Made by a program: the position numbers and the translations under genes. A stretch of 64,000 bases of DNA from Mycobacterium sp. E1747 (GTDB taxonomy: Bacteria; Actinomycetota; Actinomycetes; Mycobacteriales; Mycobacteriaceae): positions 1-64,000 of the forward strand of contig NZ_LZJI01000114.1 of NCBI RefSeq assembly GCF_001667775.1, written 5' to 3'. A model generated the notes under the pieces. That model did not search any database and was not told the DNA's origin. It saw only the letters and a list, made by a program, of their open reading frames with translations. Shown in pieces: positions 1 to 8,192 of the stretch (the stretch's first letter is position 1; every line of letters starts with the position of its first letter).

Positions 1-1300
1 TGCGCTCCACGTACTCGGCGAGGGTGGTGGCCTCCTCGTCGCTGTGCGTCGAGGCGAATGAAGATATCTGCAACAGGGTCTCGCGGTTGTCGAAGTCAGA
101 CAGCAGCCCCTCTTTGACGACTCGGCCGAATTGCGTCCAGAAGCCGCGGTAGTCGTCGGGCCGCTCGGACTGCAGCTCCTTGATGGTGGACAGCACCTTC
201 TTGGTGAGCCGCCGGCGGATGGCCTTGATCTGCCGATCCTGTTGCAGGATCTCCCGAGAGACGTTGAGCGACATGTCCTGCGCATCCACGACACCCTTGA
301 CGAAGCGCAGGTATTCGGGCATCAGCTGGTCGCAGTCACCCATGATGAAGACCCGCTTGACGTAGAGCTGGATCCCGATCTGGGCGTCGCGGTTGAACAG
401 GTCGAACGGCGCGTGGGACGGGATGAACAGCAGAGCCTGGTACTCGAATGTGCCCTCGGCCTTCATCGCGATGACTTCCAGCGGGTCGTCCCAGGCGTGC
501 GCGATGTGCTTGTAGAACTCCTTGTACTCCTCCTCGGACACCTCTTCTTTTGGCCTGGCCCAGAGCGCCTTCATCGAGTTCAAGGTCTCGGTTTCGAGCG
601 TGACGGTCTCCTCGCCGCCCTCCTCGGTCGGCGGTGTCCGGTGTTCGACCTCCATCCGGATGGGCCAGGCGATGAAGTCGGAGTACTTCTTGACCAGGCT
701 CCGGATCTTCCACTCCGAGGTGTAGTCGTGCAGCTCGTCCTCGGCGTCTTCGGGCTTGAGGTGCAGCGTGACCGACGTCCCCTGCGGTGCGTCGTCGACG
801 GCTTCGATGGTGTAGGTGCCCTCGCCGCTGGATTCCCACCTGGTGGCTTCGCTCTCGCCGGCCTTGCGGGTGAGCAGCTCGACCTTGTCGGCGACCATGA
901 AGCTCGAGTAGAAGCCGATGCCGAACTGACCGATCAGTTCCTCCGAGGCGGCCTCGTTCTGGGCCTCCTTCAATTGCTGACGCAGCTCGGCCGTGCCCGA
1001 CTTGGCCAGGGTGCCGATCAGCCCCACCACCTCGTCGCGGGTCATGCCGATGCCGTTGTCACGGATGGTGAGCGTCCGTGCGCTCTTGTCCACCTCGATC
1101 TCGATGTGCAAGTCGGAGGTGTCGACATCGAGGTCCTTGTTGCGGAAGGCTTCCAGCCGCAACTTGTCCAATGCGTCGGAAGCGTTCGAGATCAGCTCCC
1201 GCAGAAACGAATCCTTGTTGGAGTAGACGGAGTGGACCATCAGGTCCAGCAATTGCCGTGCTTCCGCCTGAAACTCCAGCTGCTCGACACGCGCGTTCAT
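1..1300 (-). CDS. htpG: Molecular chaperone HtpG (Hsp90), C-terminus outside window
   Basis: ATP-dependent cytosolic Hsp90 chaperone. About 433 codons are present from the ATG at 1300 to the window edge, and the reading frame is still open there, so the dimerisation domain is missing. The N-terminal GHKL ATPase signatures are intact: ELISNASDA at residues 35-43, DNGIGM at 81-86 and GQFGIGFYS at 124-132. The middle domain follows, including LNVSREILQQ. The start MNARVEQLEFQAE is typical of bacterial HtpG. The long plus-strand frame over the same region is an antisense shadow. In M. tuberculosis the gene is Rv2299c, consistent with the synteny further along the window. Confidence 0.97.
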   Translation of the reverse strand, partial: MNARVEQLEFQAEARQLLDLMVHSVYSNKDSFLRELISNASDALDKLRLEAFRNKDLDVDTSDLHIEIEVDKSARTLTIRDNGIGMTRDEVVGLIGTLAKSGTAELRQQLKEAQNEAASEELIGQFGIGFYSSFMVADKVELLTRKAGESEATRWESSGEGTYTIEAVDDAPQGTSVTLHLKPEDAEDELHDYTSEWKIRSLVKKYSDFIAWPIRMEVEHRTPPTEEGGEETVTLETETLNSMKALWARPKEEVSEEEYKEFYKHIAHAWDDPLEVIAMKAEGTFEYQALLFIPSHAPFDLFNRDAQIGIQLYVKRVFIMGDCDQLMPEYLRFVKGVVDAQDMSLNVSREILQQDRQIKAIRRRLTKKVLSTIKELQSERPDDYRGFWTQFGRVVKEGLLSDFDNRETLLQISSFASTHSDEEATTLAEYVER

Positions 1301-1414
1301 GACATTCCCTACGTCTCTTCCCGGGTCCTCTTCGAGGACGTTTGACGCCCCAAATTTACCGAGATGCTCCAAGCGCGTCGCTTGGGCCCGTCACGTCGGG
1401 CCTAGGCTGGACAG

Positions 1415-2035
1415 ATGTCCGTAGCTCAACGCGAACGAGCCGCCCTGGTGGAGACCATGCGCGCCACCGGGCCCGAGGCGCCCACCTTGTGCGAAGGGTG
1501 GAAGACGCGGGACCTCGCCGCCCACCTCGTCATCCGGGAATACCGCCCCGACGCGACCCCCGGCATCCTGATCCCGTTCTTCGCCGCCCATACCGAGAAG
1601 GTGCAGAACCAGGTGGCCGAACGGGCCGATTGGGACGAGCTGGTCGACAAGGTGGCTTCCGGTCCGCCGCTTTACTCCCCATTCAAGCTGCTCGATCCGG
1701 TGGCCAACGTCGCGGAGATGTTCATCCACCACGAGGATGTGCGGCGCGCGCAACCGGGCTGGGAGCCACGCGAGCTCGAACCCACCCTGAGCGGCATGCT
1801 GCGCCGCACCCTGCCGCTGATGGCGCGGCTGACGCTCGCCAAGGTGCCGGGCCGGTTGGCGCTGCGCACCCCCGAGGGCAAGACGCTGCTGACCGTGGGA
1901 CACGGCCCGGCCGTCACGGTGACCGGTCGGCCCGAGGAGCTGCTGCTGTTCTCGGTCGGGCGATCGGCGCGGGTTGAGTTCGACGGCGACGCTGCCGCGG
2001 TGCAGGCAGTCCGCGAGGCGCCCAAGGGACTGTAG
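1415..2035 (+). CDS. TIGR03085-family (DinB/maleylpyruvate isomerase-like) protein
   Basis: This 206-residue protein resembles the mycobacterial TIGR03085 family, related to the mycothiol-dependent maleylpyruvate isomerase/DinB four-helix fold. It opens with a helix, then CEGWKTRDLAAHLVIRE (residues 26-42) and FIHHEDVRR (103-111). The histidines at these spots are the usual metal-ligand positions of the fold. A C-terminal SCP2-like segment (VTGRPEELLLFSVGR) follows. The substrate is unknown. It diverges from htpG across about 115 bp, so the two promoters must lie in that gap. The start is the ATG that gives the family-typical N-terminus. Confidence 0.85.
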   Translation: MSVAQRERAALVETMRATGPEAPTLCEGWKTRDLAAHLVIREYRPDATPGILIPFFAAHTEKVQNQVAERADWDELVDKVASGPPLYSPFKLLDPVANVAEMFIHHEDVRRAQPGWEPRELEPTLSGMLRRTLPLMARLTLAKVPGRLALRTPEGKTLLTVGHGPAVTVTGRPEELLLFSVGRSARVEFDGDAAAVQAVREAPKGL

Positions 2036-2275
2036 GGCTGTCAGGGGACGGTATCGTCGACCGCCTCTGCCGCAGCCATGCCGGTGTTCGTGATCTTTGA
2101 TTGGCGTCTTGGGGCGCGTGATCGGATCCACGCCAAACCTTCGGCACCCCAACGCGTTCCGAGGACAGCTGCTCGGTGATGAAACTGAACTCATGCTCCC
2201 GCAAGGTCGGAATGATCGGGTTTTGCACCGCGCCCAGCCGGGCCAGCGCCGCCATGGCGACCAGGGGGCGGCCGC

Positions 2276-2992
2276 TCAGGAGATCGCTGCGCCCACCAGG
2301 TGGCCGATCACGTAGGTGATCGCCAATGCCAGACCGCCTCCGATGACGTTGCGGACCACCGCGCGACCCTTGGGCGCTCCCCCCAAACCGGCCGACACCG
2401 CCCCGGTGATCACCAGCGCGACAAGCACTGCTGCGACGGTGATCGGGATCCTCCACGCCGCCGGCGGAACCAGGATCGCGATCAACGGCAGGAGGGCCCC
2501 GATTGCGAACGACAGCGCCGAAGACGTCGCCGCCTGCCAGGGGTTGGTCAGCTCCTCGGGGTTGATGCCCAGTTCCACTTCGGCATGGGCGAGCAGCGGA
2601 TTGTGGTCGGTGAGTTCCTCGGCGACGGTGCGGGCGGTCGCCGCCGTCAGGCCTTTGGCCTCATACAGGGCGGCTAGCTCGTCCAATTCGGCGGCCGGGT
2701 CGTCGCGCAGCTCCTGACGTTCCTTGTGCAGCAGCGCCTTTTCGGTGTCGCGTTGGGTGCTGACCGAGACGTATTCGCCCAGCGCCATGGACACCGCGCC
2801 GGCGACCAGCCCCGCGGTCCCAGCCGTCAATACCGGAGCGCGCTCCACCGTCGCGGCCGCAACGCCCACGACGATGCCCGCCGTCGACACGATCCCGTCG
2901 TTGGCGCCCAGAACTCCGGCGCGCAGCCAGTTCAACTTCGACGACACCGAACCCACATGGGGCTCCGACGGATGGGGATGCGACCGGCTCAC
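2276..2992 (-). CDS. VIT1/CCC1-type transporter family membrane protein
   Basis: Integral membrane protein of the VIT/CCC1 family, whose characterised members move Fe2+/Mn2+ ions. The signature LNWLRAGVLGANDGIVSTA opens the first membrane segment. TM2 is followed by GAVSMALGEYVSVSTQRDTE, the conserved metal-binding helix entry. A cytosolic acidic/helical domain (KERQEL...HAEVELGI) and three C-terminal TM segments complete it. The GTG at 2992 is preferred because it gives a family-typical short N-terminus (MSRSHPHPSEPHVGS). An ATG at 3010 and a TTG at 3013 are alternatives, and none has a clear Shine-Dalgarno. The specific ion cannot be read from sequence. Confidence 0.85.
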   Translation of the reverse strand: MSRSHPHPSEPHVGSVSSKLNWLRAGVLGANDGIVSTAGIVVGVAAATVERAPVLTAGTAGLVAGAVSMALGEYVSVSTQRDTEKALLHKERQELRDDPAAELDELAALYEAKGLTAATARTVAEELTDHNPLLAHAEVELGINPEELTNPWQAATSSALSFAIGALLPLIAILVPPAAWRIPITVAAVLVALVITGAVSAGLGGAPKGRAVVRNVIGGGLALAITYVIGHLVGAAIS

Positions 2993-3325
2993 TGCGGCAA
3001 CGATATACATCAACGATCGGAGGGACTAGCAAACATAGCCTTGCCAAAGGGTTTACGCCGGCTCGTCGGGCCACCCATAGGTGCCGCGTCAGGCCGGCGC
3101 CGAGCCACGACACGTAAACCACGGCGACGACACGCCCCGGACGCGGGTCGCAGTGATTTATGTCTCGCGGTTCCCAGCCCGGCCTTCCGCCACGTCATCT
3201 TGGGCCGATGCGGCCCAAAAGGAATGCATCGCCGCTTCACAGCCGTTGCATAGGGAAGCTATCTAAGGTCGGTTTACGTAAGGGGGATTCTGAGGATTCA
3301 CTAGTGGTTAGACAGGTGAAGGACT
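2993..3325. other. Intergenic region between divergent genes
   Basis: Divergent intergenic stretch of about 330 bases. I see no credible small gene. It holds an 8-bp palindrome TTACGTAA at 3274-3281 and, close to the plus-strand gene, GGTTAGACAGGTGAAGGACT, which offers a possible TANNNT -10 (TAGACA-like, weak) and a purine-rich SD (GAAGGA) just before the ATG at 3326. Confidence 0.4.
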
Positions 3326-4036
3326 ATGAGACTTAAGCAATTTCTTGGGGGGATGACCGTCGCCGGTGCACTGAGCGCTGCGGCGTTGGGTGTGGGGGCC
3401 GGTGCGGCCAGCGCCGCTCCGGGCGGGCCGCCGCCTGGCCCTGCCGGTAACCACGGCGCACCCGCGCCCGGGGGCATCCACCCGCCCAACGCACCCGGCG
3501 ATCCGGGCGGTCCGGGTGGTCCCGGCGGCCCGGGTGGTCCTGGCGGACCGGGCGGACCGGGCGGACCGCAAGGCGGACCGGGTGGGCCAGGTGGCCCCGG
3601 TGGACCTCAAGGCGGGCCTGGCGGGCCTGGCGGGCCAGGTGGCCCCGGCCATCCGGGCGGTCCCAATGGTCCCGGCGGGCCCGGTGGCCCGGGCGGGCCC
3701 GACCACCCAAGCGGCCCCGGCAGCCCGGGCGGGCCCGACCACCCAGGCGGACCGCAAGGCGGACCGGGTGGGCCTGGCGGCCCCGGTGGACCCGGTGGCC
3801 CGTGGCACGGAGATCCCCAGCGCGGCTACTTCCATGGGGCCCCATGGGGCGACGGGCCGGGGCCCTGGGGACCCGGTGCGCCGCCGCGACCCGCGTGGGA
3901 CCGGCCGCTCCCCCCGCCCGGTGCGCACTGGGGATACGGCCCGATCAATTACTGGGGCTATGAGGAGACTCCCGTGTGGGATCCCGGCTTCAATCAGTGG
4001 GGTTTCTGGTTCTTCGGAGTCTGGATTCCGCTGTAA
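3326..4036 (+). CDS. Secreted Gly/Pro-rich collagen-like protein
   Basis: A 236-residue exported protein. Residues 1-30 are a signal peptide ([20 protein letters not shown]...GAASAA). A long low-complexity block of GGP/GPGGP-type triplets runs from about residue 55 to 160 and resembles collagen Gly-X-Y periodicity, interrupted by QGGP, HPGGP and DHPSGP units. The C-terminal ~75 residues are different: aromatic-rich, with [18 protein letters not shown], and ending [12 protein letters not shown]. This tail is a recurrent mycobacterial module and probably the folded, cell-envelope-interacting part. The SD GAAGGA precedes the ATG. A strong hairpin at 4053-4082 follows the stop. Function unknown. 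Confidence 0.8.
   Translation: MRLKQFLGGMTVAGALSAAALGVGAGAASAAPGGPPPGPAGNHGAPAPGGIHPPNAPGDPGGPGGPGGPGGPGGPGGPGGPQGGPGGPGGPGGPQGGPGGPGGPGGPGHPGGPNGPGGPGGPGGPDHPSGPGSPGGPDHPGGPQGGPGGPGGPGGPGGPWHGDPQRGYFHGAPWGDGPGPWGPGAPPRPAWDRPLPPPGAHWGYGPINYWGYEETPVWDPGFNQWGFWFFGVWIPL
3499..3810 (+). repeat. In-frame GGP-type triplet repeat tract
   Basis: Degenerate 9-bp-scale repeats (ggcggaccg, ggtggtccc, ggcccgggt) encode the collagen-like tract of the secreted protein. The tract is prone to slippage and is probably length-variable between strains; that variability is inference from repeat structure only. Confidence 0.8.
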
Positions 4037-4052
4037 ACAGCAGTAATACGAC

Positions 4053-4082
4053 CGCCCGCTTCGCCACCCGGCGAGGCGGGCG
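4053..4082 (+). terminator. Hairpin terminator after collagen-like gene
   Basis: A 13-bp stem (CGCCCGCTTCGCC paired with GGCGAGGCGGGCG, one G-T pair) with a 4-nt loop, 16 bp after the stop codon. There is no clear U-run, which is common for mycobacterial terminators. Confidence 0.65.
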
Positions 4083-4150
4083 TCGTGCTGTCGGCCGATA
4101 GCCGGCATGGCGAATCAGCCTGCGCTGCAGAGCCTTATGCCGGTCCGGTG

Positions 4151-4180
4151 CGGCACGGCACGGCACGGCACGGCACGGCA
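4151..4180. repeat. (CGGCA)6 tandem repeat
   Basis: Six exact tandem copies of the pentanucleotide CGGCA in non-coding sequence. This is a simple-sequence tract whose unit length is not a multiple of three. Confidence 0.9.
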
Positions 4181-4220
4181 ACAAGCGAATTATCCGCGAT
4201 GGGACCTTTGACCCCGCGGT

Positions 4221-4259
4221 GAGGGCCCTACGGCATGCCATAGATGCCGTAGGGCCCTC
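4221..4259. other. Perfect 16-bp inverted repeat
   Basis: Arms GAGGGCCCTACGGCAT (4221-4236) and its exact complement (4244-4259) are separated by a 7-nt loop. It lies 85 bp upstream of the small membrane protein gene. It could be a bidirectional terminator, an attenuator or a protein-binding site; sequence alone does not decide. Confidence 0.75.
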
Positions 4260-4344
4260 GACCGACGTGTCTCGATTGCGAAACATAGAGGTCACGGTTC
4301 GGGTTTCCGTACTCGCCAAAGCAATCGACCGAAGTGGAGGCGCG

Positions 4345-4680
4345 ATGTCCATGTGGCCCGCACAAGACCAACGCGTGACCCTCTTCTACTTGGGCACACT
4401 GGTCGTCGCCGTGGTGTCGGGACTCTGCGCGTTGGCCGCGCTGGTCGCTGGCTCGCCGCTTCAGTTCGGTGCGGCGTTGGCACTTTTCGGCGCCGGGTGG
4501 ATCGCAACCGACTTCATCGAACGGACGGTTGAGCGCGAGCAGGAGCGCATCGCCCGGCCGCGTGCCGTCGCGGTCGCCCGTCACGCACCCGCTTATCGAC
4601 CCTCGCGGGTCGTGTACGCCGGCCGCTGCGAGCACTTCTCGCGATCCGCTTCCCGCGTGACGACGAACCTGGCCGCCTGA
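4345..4680 (+). CDS. Small two-TM membrane protein
   Basis: A 111-residue hypothetical protein. Two hydrophobic segments (LFYLGTLVVAVVSGLCALAA, and LQFGAALALFGAGWIATDF) are followed by a basic/charged cytosolic tail. The ATG at 4345 is preceded by GTGGAGG (SD, 4-nt spacing), which is why the longer upstream frame from 4219 was rejected. I do not recognise a family. It ends 8 bp before the convergent methyltransferase gene. Confidence 0.6.
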   Translation: MSMWPAQDQRVTLFYLGTLVVAVVSGLCALAALVAGSPLQFGAALALFGAGWIATDFIERTVEREQERIARPRAVAVARHAPAYRPSRVVYAGRCEHFSRSASRVTTNLAA

Positions 4681-4687
4681 CGGTCGC

Positions 4688-5323
4688 TCAGTTCTTGGTC
4701 CCGACAGTGATCAGGTCCGAGACGACGCGCGTCCAGACCGGTCGCGGAATCCGGCGCTGCTCGCTGATAACGAACCCGGCGTCTTCGAACATCGTCCGCA
4801 TCTCCGCCGGCGACGCATTGTGTTGCGGCTTCCACCTATTGGCCGCGGGGGCTTGTAGTCGCGGTTGCCGTGCGCTGAGGGCCGCGACGGCCACCAGCCC
4901 CCCGGGCGCCAGCACGCGGTGGAATTCGCGCAGCGCCGCCGGCTGATCGAAGAAGTGGAACGCCGAAGTGGTCACCACCGCGTCGAGAGCCCCGTCGTCG
5001 AACGGCAGCCGCTCTGCCGGGCCGCGCAACCACTGCACCGCGTCGGTTCTGGCGCGAGCCTGGCCAAGCATGCCTTCGGACATGTCGACACCGTAGATCT
5101 CGTCGGGCCCGAGCTCTCGAGCGATCCGATCACTGAGAATGCCTGTACCGCAGGCAATATCGGCTATCTTGCGCGCGTGATGTGCGCGTAGCTGGGTTAT
5201 CACCTGGTCGTGCGGCGGACGGTATATCCACTGCTGCAGGAACGGCAGGTCGTAGATCGGGGCCAAAAAGCTCCACAGCCTCGTGACCGCGTCGTTGAGT
5301 CCTCTGCGACTCGATTCCGTCAT
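4688..5323 (-). CDS. Class I SAM-dependent methyltransferase
   Basis: A 211-residue methyltransferase of the UbiE/Methyltransf_11 type. Motif I is [12 protein letters not shown] (about residues 53-64), motif II/acidic loop [10 protein letters not shown], motif post-[22 protein letters not shown] and motif [15 protein letters not shown]. The substrate is not evident. Its ATG overlaps the stop of the upstream methyltransferase gene by 4 nt (ATGA), so the two are translated as an operon. Confidence 0.88.
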   Translation of the reverse strand: MTESSRRGLNDAVTRLWSFLAPIYDLPFLQQWIYRPPHDQVITQLRAHHARKIADIACGTGILSDRIARELGPDEIYGVDMSEGMLGQARARTDAVQWLRGPAERLPFDDGALDAVVTTSAFHFFDQPAALREFHRVLAPGGLVAVAALSARQPRLQAPAANRWKPQHNASPAEMRTMFEDAGFVISEQRRIPRPVWTRVVSDLITVGTKN

Positions 5324-5904
5324 CGGTCCAGCACCGAGCTGTAATAGATCGTGTCGGCGACGGACACCGAGTCATTGGTCTGAGGAATCGCCGCGAGCCC
5401 GCTGCCGGCCAGCAGCTCACTCATCTGCCTGCCGACCGTCCGCCAGCCGAGATTTTTCAGGTAGGCGGCGACGTCGTTGCGCTCACCCTCGAAACCCAGC
5501 TCCTCCCAATCTAACTCGAAGCCGTGGGCGCGCCATTTGTCGGTGGCCCTGCGCAGCATTGCGCGGGCCTTCTCGACGTCTTGCTGCGGCCGGTCCGGGA
5601 TGGCTTCGACGGCCAGCCTGCTGCCCGCGGCACTCAGCGCGGAGATGTTGTCCAGCAAGCGGTCCTGCGCCTCGGGCGGCAGATATCCGAAAAGACCCTC
5701 GGCTATCCAAGCGGCCGGGCGGCTCTCGTCAAAGCCCGTGCTCACCAGCGCCTTTGGCCAGTCTCGACGCAAATCAATGGCGACGGTGCGCAAATCGGTC
5801 TGCGGGGCGGCACCCAACGCGATCGCTCGGGCGGCGGCCACCATGGTGGCCGTTGCGCCCACACTGGTGGCCAGATCCCAGCTGTCGTTGTCTGTGCGCG
5901 GCAT
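5320..5904 (-). pseudogene. TIGR00027-family methyltransferase with internal in-frame deletion
   Basis: The start [27 protein letters not shown] and the C-terminal half ([36 protein letters not shown], ending YYSSVLDR) are hallmarks of the mycobacterial SAM methyltransferase family TIGR00027 (leucine-carboxyl-methyltransferase-like), normally about 300 residues. This frame has only 194. At residue ~27 the sequence jumps directly to [16 protein letters not shown], omitting about 100 residues. Those include the NPLIDDPFA region and the glycine-containing SAM-binding ILASGLDSRAYRL-type motif. The frame is preserved, so a protein is still made (SD AGGGGAA before the ATG), but SAM binding is doubtful. 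It may still serve to couple translation of the overlapping downstream methyltransferase. Confidence 0.8.
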
Positions 5905-5934
5905 GCGCGTTTCCCCTCGCAGTCAAAGCGATAC

Positions 5935-6282
5935 TTAGCAACCGTAACGACCGCGGTGAGCGAAGAGTTCCCCGACATTTTGCGGCAGCTCGACGCGGTG
6001 AGCGCGGGACTGGGCTGTTGCGCCCGAACGCGGACAGGGATCGGTAGGTAGACCCGGGCCGCCGGGCCCGCGGGGCCCCACGGGTGCGGCCGGCCCGTTT
6101 GCGGAGGGGACCCATAACACGCATTGATTCAAAGACCCGCTCCACACAAAACCGGGAGGACAGACGGGGTCGCCGCGGCTGACCGCAGGTGAAATCGTGG
6201 TAGCCGGCAGGATCGCCACAGCGAACGCGAAGACGCCAACTACCCAACGCCGAACCAGATGCGTCATAGCAGCGGTTGTCAT
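5935..6282 (-). CDS. Small exported Cys/Gly/Pro-containing protein
   Basis: A 115-residue protein with a strong SD (GGGAGG, about 8 nt before the ATG). The signal peptide runs to about residue 37 (VFAFAVAILPATTISPAVSRG). The mature part begins DPVCPPGFVWSGSLNQCV, a two-cysteine motif seen in small mycobacterial secreted proteins, then has a short GPRGPGGPG segment. The last ~35 residues (from SGATAQSR) are unlike the rest, so the end could reflect a frameshift. Function unknown. Confidence 0.55.
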   Translation of the reverse strand: MTTAAMTHLVRRWVVGVFAFAVAILPATTISPAVSRGDPVCPPGFVWSGSLNQCVLWVPSANGPAAPVGPRGPGGPGLPTDPCPRSGATAQSRAHRVELPQNVGELFAHRGRYGC

Positions 6283-6309
6283 GTGGGTCGCCTCCCGCTG
6301 GCGGTACTG

Positions 6310-6741
6310 TTATTCGGTAAGCAGCTCGAAGACGGGGATGACGCGGTCGGTGCGCTCCTGGTACTCGCCGAACCCCGGCGCCCGCTCGACGACGATCCGG
6401 TAGACGGAATCGCGCTCGTCGCTCGGCAATTCGCGTACGGTCGCCGGCGTGGGCCCCTGCGAGCCGATCTCGACAGTCACCCGCGGGTTGGCACGGATGT
6501 TGTGCACCCATGCCGGGTTGTTGTCCCGGCCCGCGGCGGATCCGACGATATAGGTCCTGCCGTCGACATCGAAGTAGGCGACCGGATTTACCCGCTGCGC
6601 ACCGCTCCGCGCCCCGGTCGACGTTAACAACAGCAACGGGAAGCCCTCGAACTGTCCGCCGACCTTGCCGCCGTTGCGGCGGAACTCCTCGATGTTGCGC
6701 TCGTTGAACTCGCGCTCCGAACGCATGTCGTCATCGCCCAT
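6310..6741 (-). CDS. Deazaflavin (F420)-dependent nitroreductase-family protein
   Basis: A 143-residue split-beta-barrel protein of the Ddn/FDOR family, which uses F420 or a related deazaflavin in mycobacteria. Characteristic stretches are FRRNGGKVGGQFEGFPLLLL, TSTGARSGAQRVNPVAYF and AAGRDNNPAWVHNIRANP, the cofactor-phosphate and ring contact region. It ends in VIPVFELLTE. The length matches the family. The ATG at 6741 is used; GTG 6744 and ATG 6726 are alternatives. The physiological substrate is not deducible. Confidence 0.88.
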   Translation of the reverse strand: MGDDDMRSEREFNERNIEEFRRNGGKVGGQFEGFPLLLLTSTGARSGAQRVNPVAYFDVDGRTYIVGSAAGRDNNPAWVHNIRANPRVTVEIGSQGPTPATVRELPSDERDSVYRIVVERAPGFGEYQERTDRVIPVFELLTE

Positions 6742-6864
6742 CACCCCATCCTGGCACGAAGCCGGCCCGGCAGGTGCCCGCTGATTGATCCGACCCGAAT
6801 GCGGGTATCACCAGGCAATCCCGTCGGGGGGTATCCGCTTCCGTAGCGACGAAGTGAGCACGAG

Positions 6865-7881
6865 ATGGTCGGCTGGCTGGACAGGCTGCAGCGGCGAAAC
6901 CGCGCCGCCGGCGTGGTGATCGGGGTCGTATACAAATATCTCGACGATCAAGGTGGTTACCTGTCCGCCCTGATCACCTACTACGGGTTCGTGTCTATGT
7001 TCCCGTTATTGCTGCTCTTGACCACCGGCCTGGGAGTGGTGCTCGCCGGGCACCCCGGCTTGCAGAAGCAGGTGTTGCACAGCACGCTGAGCCAATTCCC
7101 GGTCATCGGCGATCAGCTGCATCAGCCCGCGGGGCTCAGCGGGGGGACTGTCGCGGTGGTCGTCGGCATCGCGGGCGCGCTTTACGGCGGGCTGGGCGTG
7201 GGCCAAGCGGTGCAGAATGCGATGGACTCGGTGTGGGCCGTGCCCAGGAACAAGCGTCCCGATCCGATCCGCTCACGGCTGCGCAGCTTGATGTTGCTGT
7301 TGGTCCTCGGCTCGGCGGCCATCGCCGCCACGGCCCTGTCGGCGGCCGGCCAGGCGACTGGCGCGCTGGGCGCGTTCGGAAAGATCGGCGTCGCTTTGGT
7401 CGCCGTAGCGATCAACGCGATGATCTGCCTGGTGGCGTTTCGCGTCACCACCGCGCGAGAACTCACCTATCGGCAGGTGTTGCCCGGAGCGCTTGCGGCA
7501 GCGGTCATTTGGCAGATCCTGCAGTGGGGCGGCGCCGGATACATTCGGCACACGGTGAAGTCGGCCAGCGCGACCAACAGCATCTTCGCCTTGGTGTTGG
7601 GCCTACTGGCCTTCCTGTTCCTGGTGTCGTCCACGCTGGTTCTCTGCGCCGAGATCAATGTCGTTCTGGTGGAACGCCTTTACCCGCGGGCGTTGCTCAC
7701 CCCCTTCACGGACGACGCGGAACTCACAACGGCCGACCGCAAGACCTACACCAAGAAGGCGAAAGCCGAACGGGTCAAGGGCTTCCAGCGCGTGAGCGTC
7801 AGATTCGGAGACCTCGCCCGTAAGGCGAGCCCGCCCCCGACGTCGACGACGCCGACAATCGGCGGCCGGCCCACCGGGTGA
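6865..7881 (+). CDS. YihY/BrkB-family inner membrane protein
   Basis: A 338-residue polytopic membrane protein of the YihY/virulence factor BrkB family, which despite its old annotation is not RNase BN. Six or so TM segments are visible: YLSALITYYGFVSMFPLLLL, VAVVVGIAGALYGGLGVG, LMLLLVLGSAAIAATALSAA, VALVAVAINAMICLVAF, the VLPGALAAAVIWQILQW region and IFALVLGLLAFLFLVSSTLV. The family motif ALxxYGFVSMFPLL is present, and AVPRNKRPDPIRSR sits in a cytosolic loop. The C-terminal ~60 residues are charged and Pro-rich. Transport function is suspected in the family but unproven. Confidence 0.88.
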   Translation: MVGWLDRLQRRNRAAGVVIGVVYKYLDDQGGYLSALITYYGFVSMFPLLLLLTTGLGVVLAGHPGLQKQVLHSTLSQFPVIGDQLHQPAGLSGGTVAVVVGIAGALYGGLGVGQAVQNAMDSVWAVPRNKRPDPIRSRLRSLMLLLVLGSAAIAATALSAAGQATGALGAFGKIGVALVAVAINAMICLVAFRVTTARELTYRQVLPGALAAAVIWQILQWGGAGYIRHTVKSASATNSIFALVLGLLAFLFLVSSTLVLCAEINVVLVERLYPRALLTPFTDDAELTTADRKTYTKKAKAERVKGFQRVSVRFGDLARKASPPPTSTTPTIGGRPTG

Positions 7882-8094
7882 TCAGTCGCCCCGTCCGGTC
7901 TGCTGCTGCAACTCGTCGATGAGCTCGGACGCCCGCGCCTTGGTCAAGTCGTCGGGAACGTCCCGTCCGGCTTCCTGAGCCAACGTGTGCACGTAGCTGC
8001 GCTGCGGACCGGTCATCGGCTCGTCACCGGTCACCCACTCGGATGTGTCCTTCTCCGGGTTCTCACTCGGAGCGTGCCGCGTGTCATCAGTCAT
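7882..8094 (-). CDS. DUF3072 domain-containing protein
   Basis: A 70-residue acidic protein carrying the short DUF3072 motif: PMTGPQRSYVHTLAQEAGRDVPDDLTKA followed by ASELIDELQQQTGRG. Members are stand-alone small cytosolic proteins of unknown function. It is convergent with the YihY gene and abuts it exactly at the stop codons. Confidence 0.8.
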   Translation of the reverse strand: MTDDTRHAPSENPEKDTSEWVTGDEPMTGPQRSYVHTLAQEAGRDVPDDLTKARASELIDELQQQTGRGD

Positions 8095-8192
8095 GTCTTC
8101 CCACCTCCGCGGGAAGGGATAGCCATCGCACGTACGTTCGAAACCTGCGCCACGCGCTCATCTCGGCCCGGCCTTTGCAAGAATCGGTTGCT

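Larger units (their letters stand above)
4037..4344. other. Intergenic region with hairpins and pentanucleotide repeat
   Basis: About 300 bases without a convincing gene. It contains the terminator at 4053-4082, six tandem copies of CGGCA at 4151-4180 and a perfect 16-bp inverted repeat at 4221-4259. A frame open from 4219 runs into the next gene but lacks a ribosome-binding site and would have to include the hairpin. Confidence 0.6.

Noticed and set aside
131-1345. 404-codon plus-strand open frame over htpG
   Set aside because: Antisense to a clearly coding HtpG frame. The product is low-complexity and Leu/Val-rich with no family resemblance, a typical high-GC shadow.
3499-3810. CRISPR-like repeat array
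   Set aside because: The repeats are short, degenerate, in frame and code for GGP triplets, with no spacers.
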